A stretch of DNA of 64,000 nt from Flavobacterium pectinovorum (GCF_900142715.1 NZ_FRBX01000001.1:1178001-1242000); one strand, 5' to 3'; counted from the first letter of the stretch, positions 40,543-51,827 are shown. Numbers and translations are program-made. The notes: a model not told the origin generated them from the letters alone.

Positions 40543-42456
40543 TTACTGGACAGAAGTGATATAAGTGTCTAAATCAGTTTCGCGGTCCAGATTTAGTTTT
40601 TGTTTAATTCGATATCGGGCCATTCGCATGCTTTGCGTTTCAATATTCATGTGATTGGCAATTTCTTTGGTGCTCATTCCTAACTTTATGTAACCGCAAT
40701 ATTTAAAATCCAATTTTGTTAAGGTACCCGAAGCTTTTTCCTGTAAAGTCGAAAAAAAGACAGGATTAGTATTGGCAAGACTTGTTTTTAATAGCTCAAA
40801 TTCATCATCAACTTCCATGCTTTTGTCGATCGTTTTTGAGATTGTTTTTATATCTGATGATTTCTCAGATTTCATCGTTGACAATTTATTCTGAATGTCT
40901 TTTAAAATCTCATTTTTCTTTTCTAACTGCAGGTTATTGGTCATTAATTCCTGCTGAAGTTTTATCTTTTCCTGTTCATTTAACTTTTTTTCCTGAATGG
41001 CAATTTGAAGTTCTTTCTCTGTTAATTCAGATTCCAGTAAAGCAATCATCGCTTCTTCTTCTTTTATTTTGGATAAAAGAGTAGCTTCTTCATTGGCTTT
41101 TTGAAGCAAAAGGTTGGTTTTTATATAAGATCTTTGTCTAAAATGATACGAACGCAGCATAAATAGAAGCATAAAAAACACCAGAACAACAAGCGCCGTA
41201 TACAAATAATTTATCTTTTTTCTGGATTCAATATTGTCTGTAAGCAATTGAATTTGCTGTGATTTTTTCTCTGTTTCAAAACGAACGGAAGCGTTGTAAT
41301 CCCTGGCTCTGTTTTCTTTTTCCATCATAACTGCAACCGCTTTGTCATACAGATTGAAGTATTTTTTATAAGAAGCAAAATCATTTTTGATCTCTGCCAG
41401 ATCCATGTAGTTTTTATAAAGCAGGGCAAAATATCTAGGGTTTATCTTTGGATGTGTTTCAATAATATCAGACACTTTTTTCAACACCTTTTCAATATTG
41501 GGTATATCATTTAAGTTCGTATAAAATTGCGCTTGCTGGCCATACATCACCATAAGCTGCATGGGCTCGTTTAGTTCGAGACAAACGGCTTCTGTTTTTT
41601 TTAAATGTGCTAAAGTTTTTTCGGGTTCGGTTTCAAAAAAATGATACAAGTAAAGGCTGGTAAGATTTAGGCAGGTTCTGCCGTACGAGCCAATAATATT
41701 TCCTTTTCTTTTTTCATTTTCGAATATAGCAATCGCTTTTAGGTAATTTTTTTCTGCAGTTTTGAGTAAATCCGGATCGGCAGGAGTTTTTTGCTCTGCG
41801 TCTCTTACCAAAAAAAGCGCCCAACTGGTTAAACCATTGGCAATATTAACCTGATTTTTACTTTCGTAAGCCAAATCTAAAGCCTTTTTGTTGTATTTTT
41901 TAGAGAATACAAGATCGTTATGATCGATATAATAGGCACCCAGATTTTCATATCCGTTTACCAGTTTGTCATATCGTATCTTGTTCTTTTCAAAATAGGC
42001 CAATGACTTTAGCATGTACTCAATGTATTTTTCCTTATTTCCGATAAATTCATTTTTATAGGCAATGGCATAATTGGCATATGCGATGGCCTTTGGATCT
42101 TTTGATGCTGTGGCTAAAGTATAACTGGAATCGGCATATTTGATTTGCAGTGAAACATTATCCAGAAATCGGGCTACGTCTGAAAGTGCTTCATAAGCAA
42201 TCGCCTGGCTTTTTATGTCGTTTTCTTTACGAGCCAGTATTAATGCCTGATTTGCATAGTGATACGCTTTTATGGTATCAGTTTTTTTATAACACGAACT
42301 AAGCTGGCATAAGTAATCACCTTTTGCTTCGGGAGACAAAGCTGCCTGCTCAATTAATTTAAGCAGTTCTTGTTTGGATTTTTGCGCATGAGAAATATTG
42401 GTAACAAAGAAACTGAACAGGATTATATAGAAAATGTTCTGAAGGCTTTTAGTCAT
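40543..42456 (-). CDS. Membrane-anchored TPR regulator with C-terminal HTH
   Basis: This 637-residue protein has a signal peptide (to SHAQ), a long periplasmic TPR region (about 30-400, with AYHYANQALILARKENDIKSQAIAYEAL and similar units), one membrane helix (INYLYTALVVLVFFMLLFML, about 415-435), a cytoplasmic coiled coil (about 450-530) and a C-terminal LuxR-like HTH (KFCGY- or KYCGYIKLGMSTKEIANHMNIETQSMRMARYRIKQKLNL). Periplasmic repeats sensing a ligand and a cytoplasmic HTH binding DNA would be a one-protein transmembrane signal. Such proteins occur in flavobacteria, and the target is unknown. The gene stands alone. Confidence 0.9.
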   Translation of the reverse strand: MTKSLQNIFYIILFSFFVTNISHAQKSKQELLKLIEQAALSPEAKGDYLCQLSSCYKKTDTIKAYHYANQALILARKENDIKSQAIAYEALSDVARFLDNVSLQIKYADSSYTLATASKDPKAIAYANYAIAYKNEFIGNKEKYIEYMLKSLAYFEKNKIRYDKLVNGYENLGAYYIDHNDLVFSKKYNKKALDLAYESKNQVNIANGLTSWALFLVRDAEQKTPADPDLLKTAEKNYLKAIAIFENEKRKGNIIGSYGRTCLNLTSLYLYHFFETEPEKTLAHLKKTEAVCLELNEPMQLMVMYGQQAQFYTNLNDIPNIEKVLKKVSDIIETHPKINPRYFALLYKNYMDLAEIKNDFASYKKYFNLYDKAVAVMMEKENRARDYNASVRFETEKKSQQIQLLTDNIESRKKINYLYTALVVLVFFMLLFMLRSYHFRQRSYIKTNLLLQKANEEATLLSKIKEEEAMIALLESELTEKELQIAIQEKKLNEQEKIKLQQELMTNNLQLEKKNEILKDIQNKLSTMKSEKSSDIKTISKTIDKSMEVDDEFELLKTSLANTNPVFFSTLQEKASGTLTKLDFKYCGYIKLGMSTKEIANHMNIETQSMRMARYRIKQKLNLDRETDLDTYITSVQ

Positions 42457-42577
42457 AATTTCAGATCGATTGGTGGCATTTATTGAAGAAAAATCTTTGT
42501 TTTTTTAACGGAAATAATTCCAATTTAGGATAATAATAACGCCTAAAGAATCTGTATTTCCAGATTGGAATTAGAAC

Positions 42578-42585
42578 CAAAGATA
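42578..42585 (-). promoter_or_regulatory. -7 element of the TPR-HTH gene
   Basis: CAAAGATA on the plus strand reads TATCTTTG on the minus strand, a TAnnTTTG match about 120 bases before the ATG. An inverted repeat AATTCCAAT/ATTGGAATT (42516-42524 and 42564-42572) lies in the leader just downstream and could be an operator. Confidence 0.45.
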
Positions 42586-42687
42586 TAAAAATAGTAGTAG
42601 TAAAAAATAGCAGACAGCTATAAATAAGAAAGCAGAAGTCAGTAGTAATTCATTTTATCGAATTACAAATTGCTTTTTTATAAATTG

Positions 42688-42718
42688 AAACTCCTGATGA
42701 TGGAAATTTCAGGAGTTC
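42688..42718 (-). terminator. Terminator of the third AraC gene
   Basis: AACTCCTGA (42689-42697) and TCAGGAGTT (42709-42717) form a perfect 9-bp stem with an 11-base loop, 24 bases after the stop on the minus strand. The T run is interrupted, so it is only moderately strong. Confidence 0.6.
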
Positions 42719-42741
42719 CATTATTTAATTTTGGAAGTTTT

Positions 42742-43638
42742 TTAATTTAAACTTCTGTATTCATTGGGCGTATTGCCGACATGCTGTTTAAAAAAACGTG
42801 TAAAATGCTGTGGATATTTAAATCCCAACTCATACGCAATTTCATTAATGGTTTTCGAGGAATCGAAAATTTTATTTTTGGCGGCATCAATAATTTTATT
42901 CTGGATATATTCCTGTGCCGATTTTCCGGTTTCTTTCTTTATTAAATCACCAAAATAATTGGGTGATAAATTGAGTTCGCCCGCATAATGTGCCACAGAA
43001 GGCAAACCCAAAGTATGCGGTTTATCCGAAGAAAAATAGCTGTTTAGTAATTCTTCAAATTTTTCGACAATTCCTTTATTGGCGTTATCTCTGGTGATAA
43101 ATTGGCGATCATAAAAGCGTTCACAATAATTCAAAAACAATTCGATATTTGAAGCTATAAGTTTTTTACTGTGTTTGTCGATGGCTTGTTTTAATTCAAT
43201 TTCAATTTTAGAAAAACAATCCAGTACAAGCTGTCTTTCTTTTTCAGATAAATGCAGGGCTTCGCTAGTATTATAACTGAAAAAATTATAGTCATTCATA
43301 AGTTTTGCCAGTGATGTACCACGAATTAAATCAGGATGAAAAACCAGTCCGTGTCCTGCCGGCTGGTAATAATCAATTTTATTTTCTACATCAATGGTCT
43401 GACCTGGTGATACAAACACTAAAGTTCCTTCCTGATAATCGTAATAATTACGTCCGTATTTTAAATCTCCGCAATTTACTTGTTTTAAAAAGATACAGTA
43501 AACCTCAAAGTTCATTTTAGAACCAGTTCTTGGTTTTGCTTTCGAAAAATCGATTATGCTTACCAAAGGATGTAAGGTTTCATGATTATTAAAGTCATTG
43601 TACTCACTAATGGTTTCAAAGTTAAATACTTGTTCCAT
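42742..43638 (-). CDS. AraC-family regulator divergent from aldo/keto reductases
   Basis: This 298-residue protein has a cupin-like sensor half (about 30-110, with YDYQEGTLVFVSPGQTIDV) and a C-terminal AraC domain (about 200-296: LPSVAHYAGELNLSPNYFGDLIKKETGKSAQEYIQNKIIDAA and INEIAYELGFKYPQHFTRFFKQHVGNTPNEYRSLN). ATG 43638 is chosen because an upstream start at 43662 falls in the -7 box. It is divergent from a redox cluster starting with aldo/keto reductase genes, an arrangement reminiscent of E. coli YqhC with yqhD-dkgA, an electrophile-responsive system. Regulation of the cluster is therefore likely. Confidence 0.93.
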   Translation of the reverse strand: MEQVFNFETISEYNDFNNHETLHPLVSIIDFSKAKPRTGSKMNFEVYCIFLKQVNCGDLKYGRNYYDYQEGTLVFVSPGQTIDVENKIDYYQPAGHGLVFHPDLIRGTSLAKLMNDYNFFSYNTSEALHLSEKERQLVLDCFSKIEIELKQAIDKHSKKLIASNIELFLNYCERFYDRQFITRDNANKGIVEKFEELLNSYFSSDKPHTLGLPSVAHYAGELNLSPNYFGDLIKKETGKSAQEYIQNKIIDAAKNKIFDSSKTINEIAYELGFKYPQHFTRFFKQHVGNTPNEYRSLN

Positions 43639-43659
43639 GTCTTTTATTGTTTTGTTGTA

Positions 43660-43667
43660 CAAATTTA
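43660..43667 (-). promoter_or_regulatory. -7 element of the third AraC gene
   Basis: CAAATTTA on the plus strand reads TAAATTTG, just upstream of the chosen start codon at 43638. The leader would be very short. Confidence 0.45.
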
Positions 43668-43789
43668 AGGAATAGATTGTAGCTTTAGTATTAGTCTGTC
43701 CTCAATCAGTAATCTTGGTAGAAGATTCCGTAATCTGTATACCAAAGGCCTCATATTTACTTCGGAAATTTGTAATAATAGAATTATAA

Positions 43790-44662
<873 letters not shown>

Positions 44663-44672
44663 CGAGAAATAA

Positions 44673-45683
<1,011 letters not shown>

Positions 45684-45692
45684 ATCAGCTGT

Positions 45693-46322
45693 ATGAAAAA
45701 ATCAGCAGCATTCTTATTTTTAATAACGACACTAGTTTGTTTATTTTCAGGCTGCAGTAAAGCACAGGAAAAGCCTCAGGATGAAAAGGAATCCCTAATG
45801 GACAAAAATATTTTGATCGTGTATTTGTCACGAACTAAAAACACAAAAGCGGTTGCGACGATTATCCATAAAAATGTTGGCGGATCTTTGGTAGAACTCG
45901 AATTGCAAAATCCTTATCCCGAAGATTATAAAACAATTGTGAGTCAGGTTGCCAATGAAAACGAAACCGGTTTTCTGCCTCCGCTAAAAACAAAAATCGA
46001 AAACATTGAAAAATATGATGTTGTATTTATAGGCTTTCCAACCTGGGGAATGCAGTTACCGCCACCCATGAAAAGTTTTTTGAAACAATATAATTTAGAA
46101 GGAAAAACAGTTATTCCGTTTAATACCAATGCAGGTTATGGAGTTGGCAGCACTTTTCAAACCGTAAAAGAACTTTGCTCGAAAAGTAAGGTTTTAGAAG
46201 GGTTTTCTACAAAAGGCGGAATAGAAAGAGACGGCGTATTGTTTGTAATGGAAGGTGAAAAAGAAAAACAGGTAGAAGTTGAAGTTCAAAAATGGCTGAA
46301 GAAAATAGGTTTTATGAATTGA
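45693..46322 (+). CDS. Lipid-anchored flavodoxin-like protein
   Basis: This 209-residue protein has a lipoprotein-type signal (lipobox FSGC, Cys21) followed by a flavodoxin domain: ILIVYLSRTKNTKAVATII (FMN phosphate loop), DVVFIGFPTWGMQLPPPMKSFLKQY and FNTNAGYGVGSTFQTV. FMN-binding flavodoxin-fold proteins are usually cytoplasmic quinone reductases or electron carriers, so a lipidated, exported form is unusual. Alternatively translation could start at an internal Met near residue 36 (MDKNILIVYLSR), giving a cytoplasmic protein. It sits 9 bases behind the second AKR gene. Confidence 0.88.
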   Translation: MKKSAAFLFLITTLVCLFSGCSKAQEKPQDEKESLMDKNILIVYLSRTKNTKAVATIIHKNVGGSLVELELQNPYPEDYKTIVSQVANENETGFLPPLKTKIENIEKYDVVFIGFPTWGMQLPPPMKSFLKQYNLEGKTVIPFNTNAGYGVGSTFQTVKELCSKSKVLEGFSTKGGIERDGVLFVMEGEKEKQVEVEVQKWLKKIGFMN

Positions 46323-46336
46323 TTAAATAAAAGAAA

Positions 46337-47050
46337 ATGAAAACACTTTCAATACTAATAATGACAGTAATTATTGCCGTAACTGGAAATGCCCAGACTG
46401 ATGAAAAATTAAACAAAAAACAGCAGGCCATTATCAAAATTGCTGCAGTTACGGCCAAAGGTGATTTAGTAAAATTAAAAACAGAATTAAATTCCGGCTT
46501 AGATTCTGGTTTAACTGTCAACCAAATTAAGGAAGTTCTTGTTCATCTGTATGCGTATTGCGGATTCCCGCGAAGCATTCGTGGACTGCAGACTTTTATG
46601 ACGGTTTTAGAAGAACGCAAAGCAAAAGGAATTATGGATACCACTGGCGCAGAAGCATCTCCAATAAAAGAAGAAGGATCAAAATATGATAGAGGCAAAG
46701 CGGTTTTGGCAGAACTTACAAAGACATCACAAGACGGACCAAAAACGGGTTATTCGGCATTTGCTCCAGAAATGGATACTTTCCTGAAAGAGCATCTTTT
46801 TGCAGATATTTTCGAAAGAGATGTTTTAACCTATGCTGAAAGAGAACTCGCAACAATATCAGTAATTGCAAGTATTGGCGATGCAGAACCAATGCTTCAG
46901 GCGCATTTTAATATATCACTGAATGTTGGTTTAACACCAGGTCAGTTACAGGAATTTGTAGAAATTATCAAGACAATACTTGGCAATAAAGAGGCTTTGG
47001 CTGCACAAAAAGTGTTAAACGAAGTCTTAAAAGCCAAAAAGAAAAATTAA
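46337..47050 (+). CDS. Exported carboxymuconolactone-decarboxylase-like protein
   Basis: This 237-residue protein has a signal peptide (to AVTGNAQ) and two CMD/AhpD-like helical domains (about 25-95, with IKEVLVHLYAYCGFPRSIRGLQTFM; about 125-235, with ERELATISVIASIGDAEPMLQAHFNISLNVGLTPGQLQEFVEII). The CxxC pair of AhpD peroxidases is absent, so the chemistry is probably decarboxylase-like or isomerase-like, not alkylperoxidase. It belongs to the redox cluster, 14 bases behind the flavodoxin gene. Confidence 0.9.
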   Translation: MKTLSILIMTVIIAVTGNAQTDEKLNKKQQAIIKIAAVTAKGDLVKLKTELNSGLDSGLTVNQIKEVLVHLYAYCGFPRSIRGLQTFMTVLEERKAKGIMDTTGAEASPIKEEGSKYDRGKAVLAELTKTSQDGPKTGYSAFAPEMDTFLKEHLFADIFERDVLTYAERELATISVIASIGDAEPMLQAHFNISLNVGLTPGQLQEFVEIIKTILGNKEALAAQKVLNEVLKAKKKN

Positions 47051-47063
47051 TAGAAATGAAATT

Positions 47064-47564
47064 ATGATGAATATAAATTTCAGAAAAAATATAACAATAG
47101 CTTCTCTATCCTGTATTATAATGGCAGCATTATCTTGTAATGGTACTAAAGAAAATCATTCAGATGAAAATGTTGTTTTTCCAAAAGGGAAAAAAGTGGG
47201 CAATACTAATTTTACAGGAACCGCCTGGCTTACCATGCTGACAGAAAATGATACAATCTACAATACACAAATTGGTAACGTAACTTTTGAGCCTGGTGCA
47301 AGAACAAACTGGCATTATCATAAAGGCGGTCAGATTCTTTTGGTTACGCAAGGAAAAGGATATTATCAGGAAAAAGGAAAGCAAATAAAAATAATTAAAA
47401 AAGGAGAAGTAATAAAATGTCCGCCCAATGTAATGCACTGGCACGGCGCAACGCCTACAGATACTTTAGTACATGTTGCTATAAGTACCAACACTGATAA
47501 TGGTACTGTAGTATGGCTTGAGTCGGTTAGTGATGAAGAGTACAGTAAATACAAAAATGATTAA
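47064..47564 (+). CDS. Cupin-domain lipoprotein
   Basis: This 166-residue protein has a lipoprotein signal (lipobox ALSC, Cys25 from the first of two adjacent Met codons) and a small cupin: GNVTFEPGARTNWHYHKGGQILLVTQGKGYYQEKGK (motif 1, with the His pair) and IKCPPNVMHWHGATPTD (motif 2). Metal-binding cupins of this size often follow CMD-like genes. It may act in the periplasm on a small ketone or carboxylate. It is the last gene of the redox cluster before the Nudix-type regulator gene. Confidence 0.9.
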   Translation: MMNINFRKNITIASLSCIIMAALSCNGTKENHSDENVVFPKGKKVGNTNFTGTAWLTMLTENDTIYNTQIGNVTFEPGARTNWHYHKGGQILLVTQGKGYYQEKGKQIKIIKKGEVIKCPPNVMHWHGATPTDTLVHVAISTNTDNGTVVWLESVSDEEYSKYKND

Positions 47565-47597
47565 AATATAAAACAGCAGAGAAAGAAAATTATACCA

Positions 47598-48353
47598 ATG
47601 GAAAACACATTAAAGGAACTTGTTTGGGAATTTTCCCGTGAAGCCTGGAATGAATATTTGCCACATTTGTCAATTGACTGTACTGTTTTTGGCTATAATA
47701 CAGCTCATATTAAAGTGCTGTTAGTAAAAATCAAAGATCAGGAACTTTGGTCATTACCGGGCGGATACATCAAAAAAGAAGAGGATATTAAAGAAGCCGC
47801 AAATAGAATTCTAACAGACAGAACAGGTGCCAATGATATTTATTTACAGCAGTTTAATTTTTTTGCTGCAGCAAACAGAAGCGAAGATTTCTTTAAAGAT
47901 TATGAAGATGGATTATGGAACAAACAGCGTTTTATTTCGCTAGGATTTTATGCTCTTGCTGATTACGAAAAAGTAACTCCTGTTACAGATATTTTCTCAA
48001 GTGCCTGCGAATGGGTTGATATTAATGATTTGCCGAAAATGATGATGGACCACAGATCGATTTTAGATCAGGCATTGTTAAATTTACGAAAGGAACTCAA
48101 TTACAAACCAATTGGCTATAATCTTCTTCCGCTGGAGTTTACAATGCCGGAATTACAAAGGCTTTATGAAATCATACTGAATAAAAAACTGAATCGGGGA
48201 AATTTCTATAGAAAAATGATTGCGTATGATATTCTGGATAAAATGGACGAACCAAGAATGGAAGGAAAAGCACATAAAGCACCCAACTTATACCGATTTA
48301 ATATGGAGAAATACAATAGCGCACTTCAGAATGGATTAAAAGAAGGCTGGTAA
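47598..48353 (+). CDS. Nudix-related transcriptional regulator (NrtR-like), catalytic box degenerate
   Basis: This 251-residue protein has an N-terminal Nudix fold (about 20-150) and a C-terminal winged-helix-like region (LEFTMPELQRLYEIILNKKLNRGNFYRKMIAYDILDKM). The Nudix box G56-x5-E62-x7-R70 continues as ILTDRTG instead of E-U-x-E-E-x-G, so the two key glutamates of the hydrolase are lost. This is the hallmark of NrtR/AraR-type Nudix regulators, known in Bacteroidota as sugar-responsive repressors. It stands 110 bases upstream of a molybdenum hydroxylase operon, a plausible target. The effector is unknown. Confidence 0.9.
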   Translation: MENTLKELVWEFSREAWNEYLPHLSIDCTVFGYNTAHIKVLLVKIKDQELWSLPGGYIKKEEDIKEAANRILTDRTGANDIYLQQFNFFAAANRSEDFFKDYEDGLWNKQRFISLGFYALADYEKVTPVTDIFSSACEWVDINDLPKMMMDHRSILDQALLNLRKELNYKPIGYNLLPLEFTMPELQRLYEIILNKKLNRGNFYRKMIAYDILDKMDEPRMEGKAHKAPNLYRFNMEKYNSALQNGLKEGW

Positions 48354-48463
48354 TTTTAAATAATGTAAAATATTAATATTCAATAGTTTATTTTTTTTGT
48401 AAATTAGAAAAAGAATAAGACCCTATAATACTGAATGATTGTTAATCCTGAAATAACTTTATT

Positions 48464-48931
48464 ATGATACAATTAACTGTAAACGGCAAAACCGAAAATC
48501 TTGACGTAAGTCCTGAAATGCCTTTGTTGTGGGCAATACGCGACACACTTGGTTTAACGGGAACTAAATTTGGCTGTGGCGTTGCACAATGCGGAGCATG
48601 CGTTGTCCATCTAAATGGTGAAGCTGTACGCTCGTGTGTTACAAAAATGAGCCGTGCCGAAGGTAAAAACGTAGTTACTATAGAAGGATTATCTGAAAAT
48701 AATGATCATCCGGCACAAAAAGCCTGGCAGGAAATAGACGTACCGCAATGTGGCTATTGTCATTCGGGACAAATAATGTCGGCTGCTGTTTTGCTTCGCG
48801 AAAATCCAAATCCGACAGATCAGGATATTGATGATGCAATGGCAGGAAATATTTGCAGATGCGGTACTTATCCGAGAATTCGTAAAGCCATACAACTGGC
48901 TTCACAAATGCAGGAAAAAAGTAGAATATGA
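48464..48931 (+). CDS. Molybdenum hydroxylase small subunit, [2Fe-2S] protein (IorA-like)
   Basis: This 155-residue protein carries two [2Fe-2S] sites: the plant-type ferredoxin motif [14 protein letters not shown] with a later Cys (RSCVTKM), and the C-terminal helical site [11 protein letters not shown] and [13 protein letters not shown]. It passes electrons from the molybdopterin subunit to an acceptor. Length and order match the small subunit of isoquinoline 1-oxidoreductase and related aldehyde dehydrogenases. Its stop overlaps the start of the cytochrome gene (ATGA), so translation is coupled. Confidence 0.95.
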   Translation: MIQLTVNGKTENLDVSPEMPLLWAIRDTLGLTGTKFGCGVAQCGACVVHLNGEAVRSCVTKMSRAEGKNVVTIEGLSENNDHPAQKAWQEIDVPQCGYCHSGQIMSAAVLLRENPNPTDQDIDDAMAGNICRCGTYPRIRKAIQLASQMQEKSRI

Positions 48932-49572
48932 TCCAAAAAGGAACAAACTCAAAGCTTATGTCGACAAAAACTAAAATTATATTGATAGCCGTAATACTGG
49001 TTTCCACTATTGGACTGGCATTTACCGTTTCGATGCATCGGATAACGGAAAAAGAATATATTGGCATTACGCCGATAAAAAAAGACAGTGTAGCCTCTGT
49101 CGCGGCATTCAAACAAGTTTATAAAGTACTAATGAGTCCGCGTTGTCTTAATTGTCATCCAAAAGGCGATATTCCGCTTCAGGGCGATAATAGTGTGGTA
49201 CATACCATGCAGCCTAAACGAGGAAAAGATGGAAAAGGCGTATATGCGATGAAATGCGCCAATTGCCATCAACCCGAAAATAGTCCCGGATTACAAACAC
49301 CTCCCGGAAATCCGGAATGGCATTTACCGCCTGCTGATATGAAAATGGTATTTGAAGGTAAAACAGCCCACGAATTGGCCAAACAATTGGTTAATCCTGA
49401 ACTTAACGGACATAAAGACCTGGAAAAATTAATCGCTCACGCAGATGATGGTTTGGTAAAAGCAGGCTGGAATCCCGGAAAAGGAAGAACAGTTCCGCCT
49501 TTAACGCATGCACAGTTTAAAAAAGCCTGGATTACCTGGCTTCAAACCGGCGCTTATGCTCCTGCAAAATAG
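48928..49572 (+). CDS. c-type cytochrome subunit of the molybdenum hydroxylase
   Basis: This 214-residue protein has an N-terminal membrane anchor or signal (about residues 13-30: [18 protein letters not shown]) and two CxxCH heme-binding motifs (CLNCH in [13 protein letters not shown] and CANCH in [12 protein letters not shown]). It should receive electrons from the iron-sulfur subunit at the periplasmic face and feed a respiratory chain. The first ATG overlaps the previous stop; Met11 at 48958 is an alternative. It is framed by the small and large hydroxylase subunit genes, an order seen in IorA-cytochrome-IorB loci. Confidence 0.92.
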   Translation: MIQKGTNSKLMSTKTKIILIAVILVSTIGLAFTVSMHRITEKEYIGITPIKKDSVASVAAFKQVYKVLMSPRCLNCHPKGDIPLQGDNSVVHTMQPKRGKDGKGVYAMKCANCHQPENSPGLQTPPGNPEWHLPPADMKMVFEGKTAHELAKQLVNPELNGHKDLEKLIAHADDGLVKAGWNPGKGRTVPPLTHAQFKKAWITWLQTGAYAPAK

Positions 49573-49599
49573 TATTGCTTTAATTTTAATGATGATCTG

Positions 49600-51762
49600 A
49601 TGACTAAAAATAACAACGTAGATACTACAAGAAGAAATTTTTTAAAACTAACGGGTTTAGGAGGCGCAGCACTTTGTCTTGGTTTTTATTTTCCTGCTGA
49701 TGGAGTTCCAACGCTTGTACGACCTTCTGAATTGAGCGAATCTGATATCGAATTATGTCCGTGGATAATTATCAATCCGTCTGGAAAAGTAACTATTGTG
49801 AATCACAGGGCAGAGATGGGACAAGGTTCGTATCATTCGGTTCCGCAAATTGTAGCTGAAGAACTGGAAGTTGATATGAAAGATATCAACGTTATTTTTG
49901 CTATAGGAAACGAAAAAAAATACGGTGGACAAGTTACCGGAGGAAGTTCAACAATTCGGTCCTCATATAAAAATCTGCTTAAATTAAGTGCAACTGCAAG
50001 AGAAATGCTGATTGCTGCCGCCGCCGCAAAATGGAATGTTTCTGTTGCAGATTGTTATGCCGAATCCGGACACGTTATTCATAAACCATCCGGAAAAAAA
50101 GCACATTATGGTGAACTTGCCGTAGCTGCTTCAAAATTGTCGGCACCAAAAGAACCTAAATTGAAGAAAATATCCGAATACAAATTAATTAGAAAACCGC
50201 TCAAAAGAATCGATACGCCATTAAAAACCAATGGTTCATTAATCTTCGGACTAGACAAAAGAATTCCGGGAATGTTGTTTGCTTCGGTAGAACGCGACCC
50301 TCGTTATTTTGGAAAAGTAAAAAGCTTTGATGCGAGTAAGGCATTAAAAGTTCCGGGAGTAAAACGCGTTTTTAAAGTAAATATGGGCTATTACGAATAC
50401 ATCCGTGAAGGCGTTGCCGTAATTGCTGATTCGACCTGGGCAGCACTTGAGGGAAGAAAAGCCTTAAAAGTAGAGTGGGATACAAGTAGTTTTAAACATT
50501 GGAGTACTCCGGAAATATTTGAAACTCAAAATAAATTATTGAAAACTCAGGAAGGAATGCCGCTTAAAACACAGGGAAATCCAACTGAAATATTATCAAA
50601 AAAAACTAAAAAATTAGATGTAGTTTACCAAACGCCGTATCAGTCACACGTTGCTATGGAACCGATAAACTGCATTGCGCATTATAAAAAAGATTCGATT
50701 GAAATTTGGGGACCAATACAAGCTCCGGGTTGGATTCAGGACGATATAAGTAAACAATTTAAAATTGATAAAGAAAAAGTGATTGTGAACATGACTTTTC
50801 TTGGAGGCGGTTTTGGAAGAAAAGCGATGATCGATTATCCAAGCGAGGCTGTTGGTATTTCAAAAATATTGGGTGGTCCGGTTCAGGTTGTCTGGACACG
50901 TGAGGATGATGCTACTTTAGGACCATTTCGCCCCGGGATTTCGTACCGCTGTGAAGGAACAATTGCCGATGGAAAAATTGAGGCTCTGAAATTTAGAATG
51001 GCAGGGCAAAATAATGATCACTGGCGTGGAGGCTCAAAAACAGAACCCAACCGAAGCACCAGCGAGGGATTTTTGAAACCGTATTACGAAAGTATTAAAA
51101 ACTTAAGCATTAGTGATGTTCTTTTTGAAACTACGATTCCTACAAGCTTCTGGCGATCTGTCTATGCGTCTACAAACGGATTTGCCTATGAAAGTTTTAT
51201 TGATGAAATGGCATACGAAGCCGGTAAAGATCCAATGAAGTTTCGCAGAGAACATTTGCAGGAAGAGCGCTGTCAAAAGTTAATAGATAAAATGGAAGAA
51301 GTATCAGGCTGGAAAAATCGGTCAAAAAATGAAGGTTTTGGTGTTGCCATTACAGAATGTTTTAACTCAACTGTTGGTCATGTTGTCAAAGTTTCTAAAA
51401 ACCTTCATGGTGGTGTGAAAATCGATAAAGTCTGGGCAGTTATGGATTGTGGGTGGTATGTAAATCCTGACATCATTCATGCTCAGGTCGAAGGTTCCAT
51501 TGTCATGGGATTGGGTGCAGCGACTACGCATCAAATAACATTTAAGGATAATGTTGTAGAACAGCATAATTTTTATGATTATCCATTGCCAAGAATTAAC
51601 GAAATTCCGCCTATAGAAGTATATATTATAGATAACGAAGAAGATGCCGGTGGAGTTGGAGAACCCGGACTTCCGCCTTTTGCTCCGGCTTTAACCAACG
51701 CCATTTTTGATTTAACCGGAAAGCGAATCAGGACTTTGCCGTTTAAGCTTTCTGAGGTTTAA
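49600..51762 (+). CDS. Molybdopterin-binding large subunit, xanthine-oxidase family (IorB-like)
   Basis: This 720-residue protein begins with a Tat signal (TTRRNFLKLTGLGGAALCLGF), as expected for a cofactor-loaded exported enzyme. It shows GQGSYHSVPQIVAEEL, GGSSTIRSSYK, the Mo-cofactor motif FLGGGFGRKAMIDYPSEAV and the C-terminal catalytic Glu region GGVGEPGLPPFAPALTNAIFDLTG. It hydroxylates an aldehyde or N-heterocycle using Mo and water; the physiological substrate is unknown. With the ferredoxin-like and cytochrome subunits it forms a three-part periplasmic dehydrogenase. A terminator follows. Confidence 0.95.
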   Translation: MTKNNNVDTTRRNFLKLTGLGGAALCLGFYFPADGVPTLVRPSELSESDIELCPWIIINPSGKVTIVNHRAEMGQGSYHSVPQIVAEELEVDMKDINVIFAIGNEKKYGGQVTGGSSTIRSSYKNLLKLSATAREMLIAAAAAKWNVSVADCYAESGHVIHKPSGKKAHYGELAVAASKLSAPKEPKLKKISEYKLIRKPLKRIDTPLKTNGSLIFGLDKRIPGMLFASVERDPRYFGKVKSFDASKALKVPGVKRVFKVNMGYYEYIREGVAVIADSTWAALEGRKALKVEWDTSSFKHWSTPEIFETQNKLLKTQEGMPLKTQGNPTEILSKKTKKLDVVYQTPYQSHVAMEPINCIAHYKKDSIEIWGPIQAPGWIQDDISKQFKIDKEKVIVNMTFLGGGFGRKAMIDYPSEAVGISKILGGPVQVVWTREDDATLGPFRPGISYRCEGTIADGKIEALKFRMAGQNNDHWRGGSKTEPNRSTSEGFLKPYYESIKNLSISDVLFETTIPTSFWRSVYASTNGFAYESFIDEMAYEAGKDPMKFRREHLQEERCQKLIDKMEEVSGWKNRSKNEGFGVAITECFNSTVGHVVKVSKNLHGGVKIDKVWAVMDCGWYVNPDIIHAQVEGSIVMGLGAATTHQITFKDNVVEQHNFYDYPLPRINEIPPIEVYIIDNEEDAGGVGEPGLPPFAPALTNAIFDLTGKRIRTLPFKLSEV

Positions 51763-51794
51763 AAGTTACGGACTTTAGATTCATACGATTATAG

Positions 51795-51827
51795 AATCCC
51801 ATTTCAATTGAAGTGGGATTTTTTTAT
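51795..51827 (+). terminator. Terminator of the molybdenum hydroxylase operon
   Basis: AATCCCA (51795-51801) and TGGGATT (51814-51820), with a short extra TTC/GAA pairing inside, are followed by TTTTTTATTT. The rest of the gap 51828-52128 is AT-rich, and I see no gene or clear promoter box in it. Confidence 0.8.
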
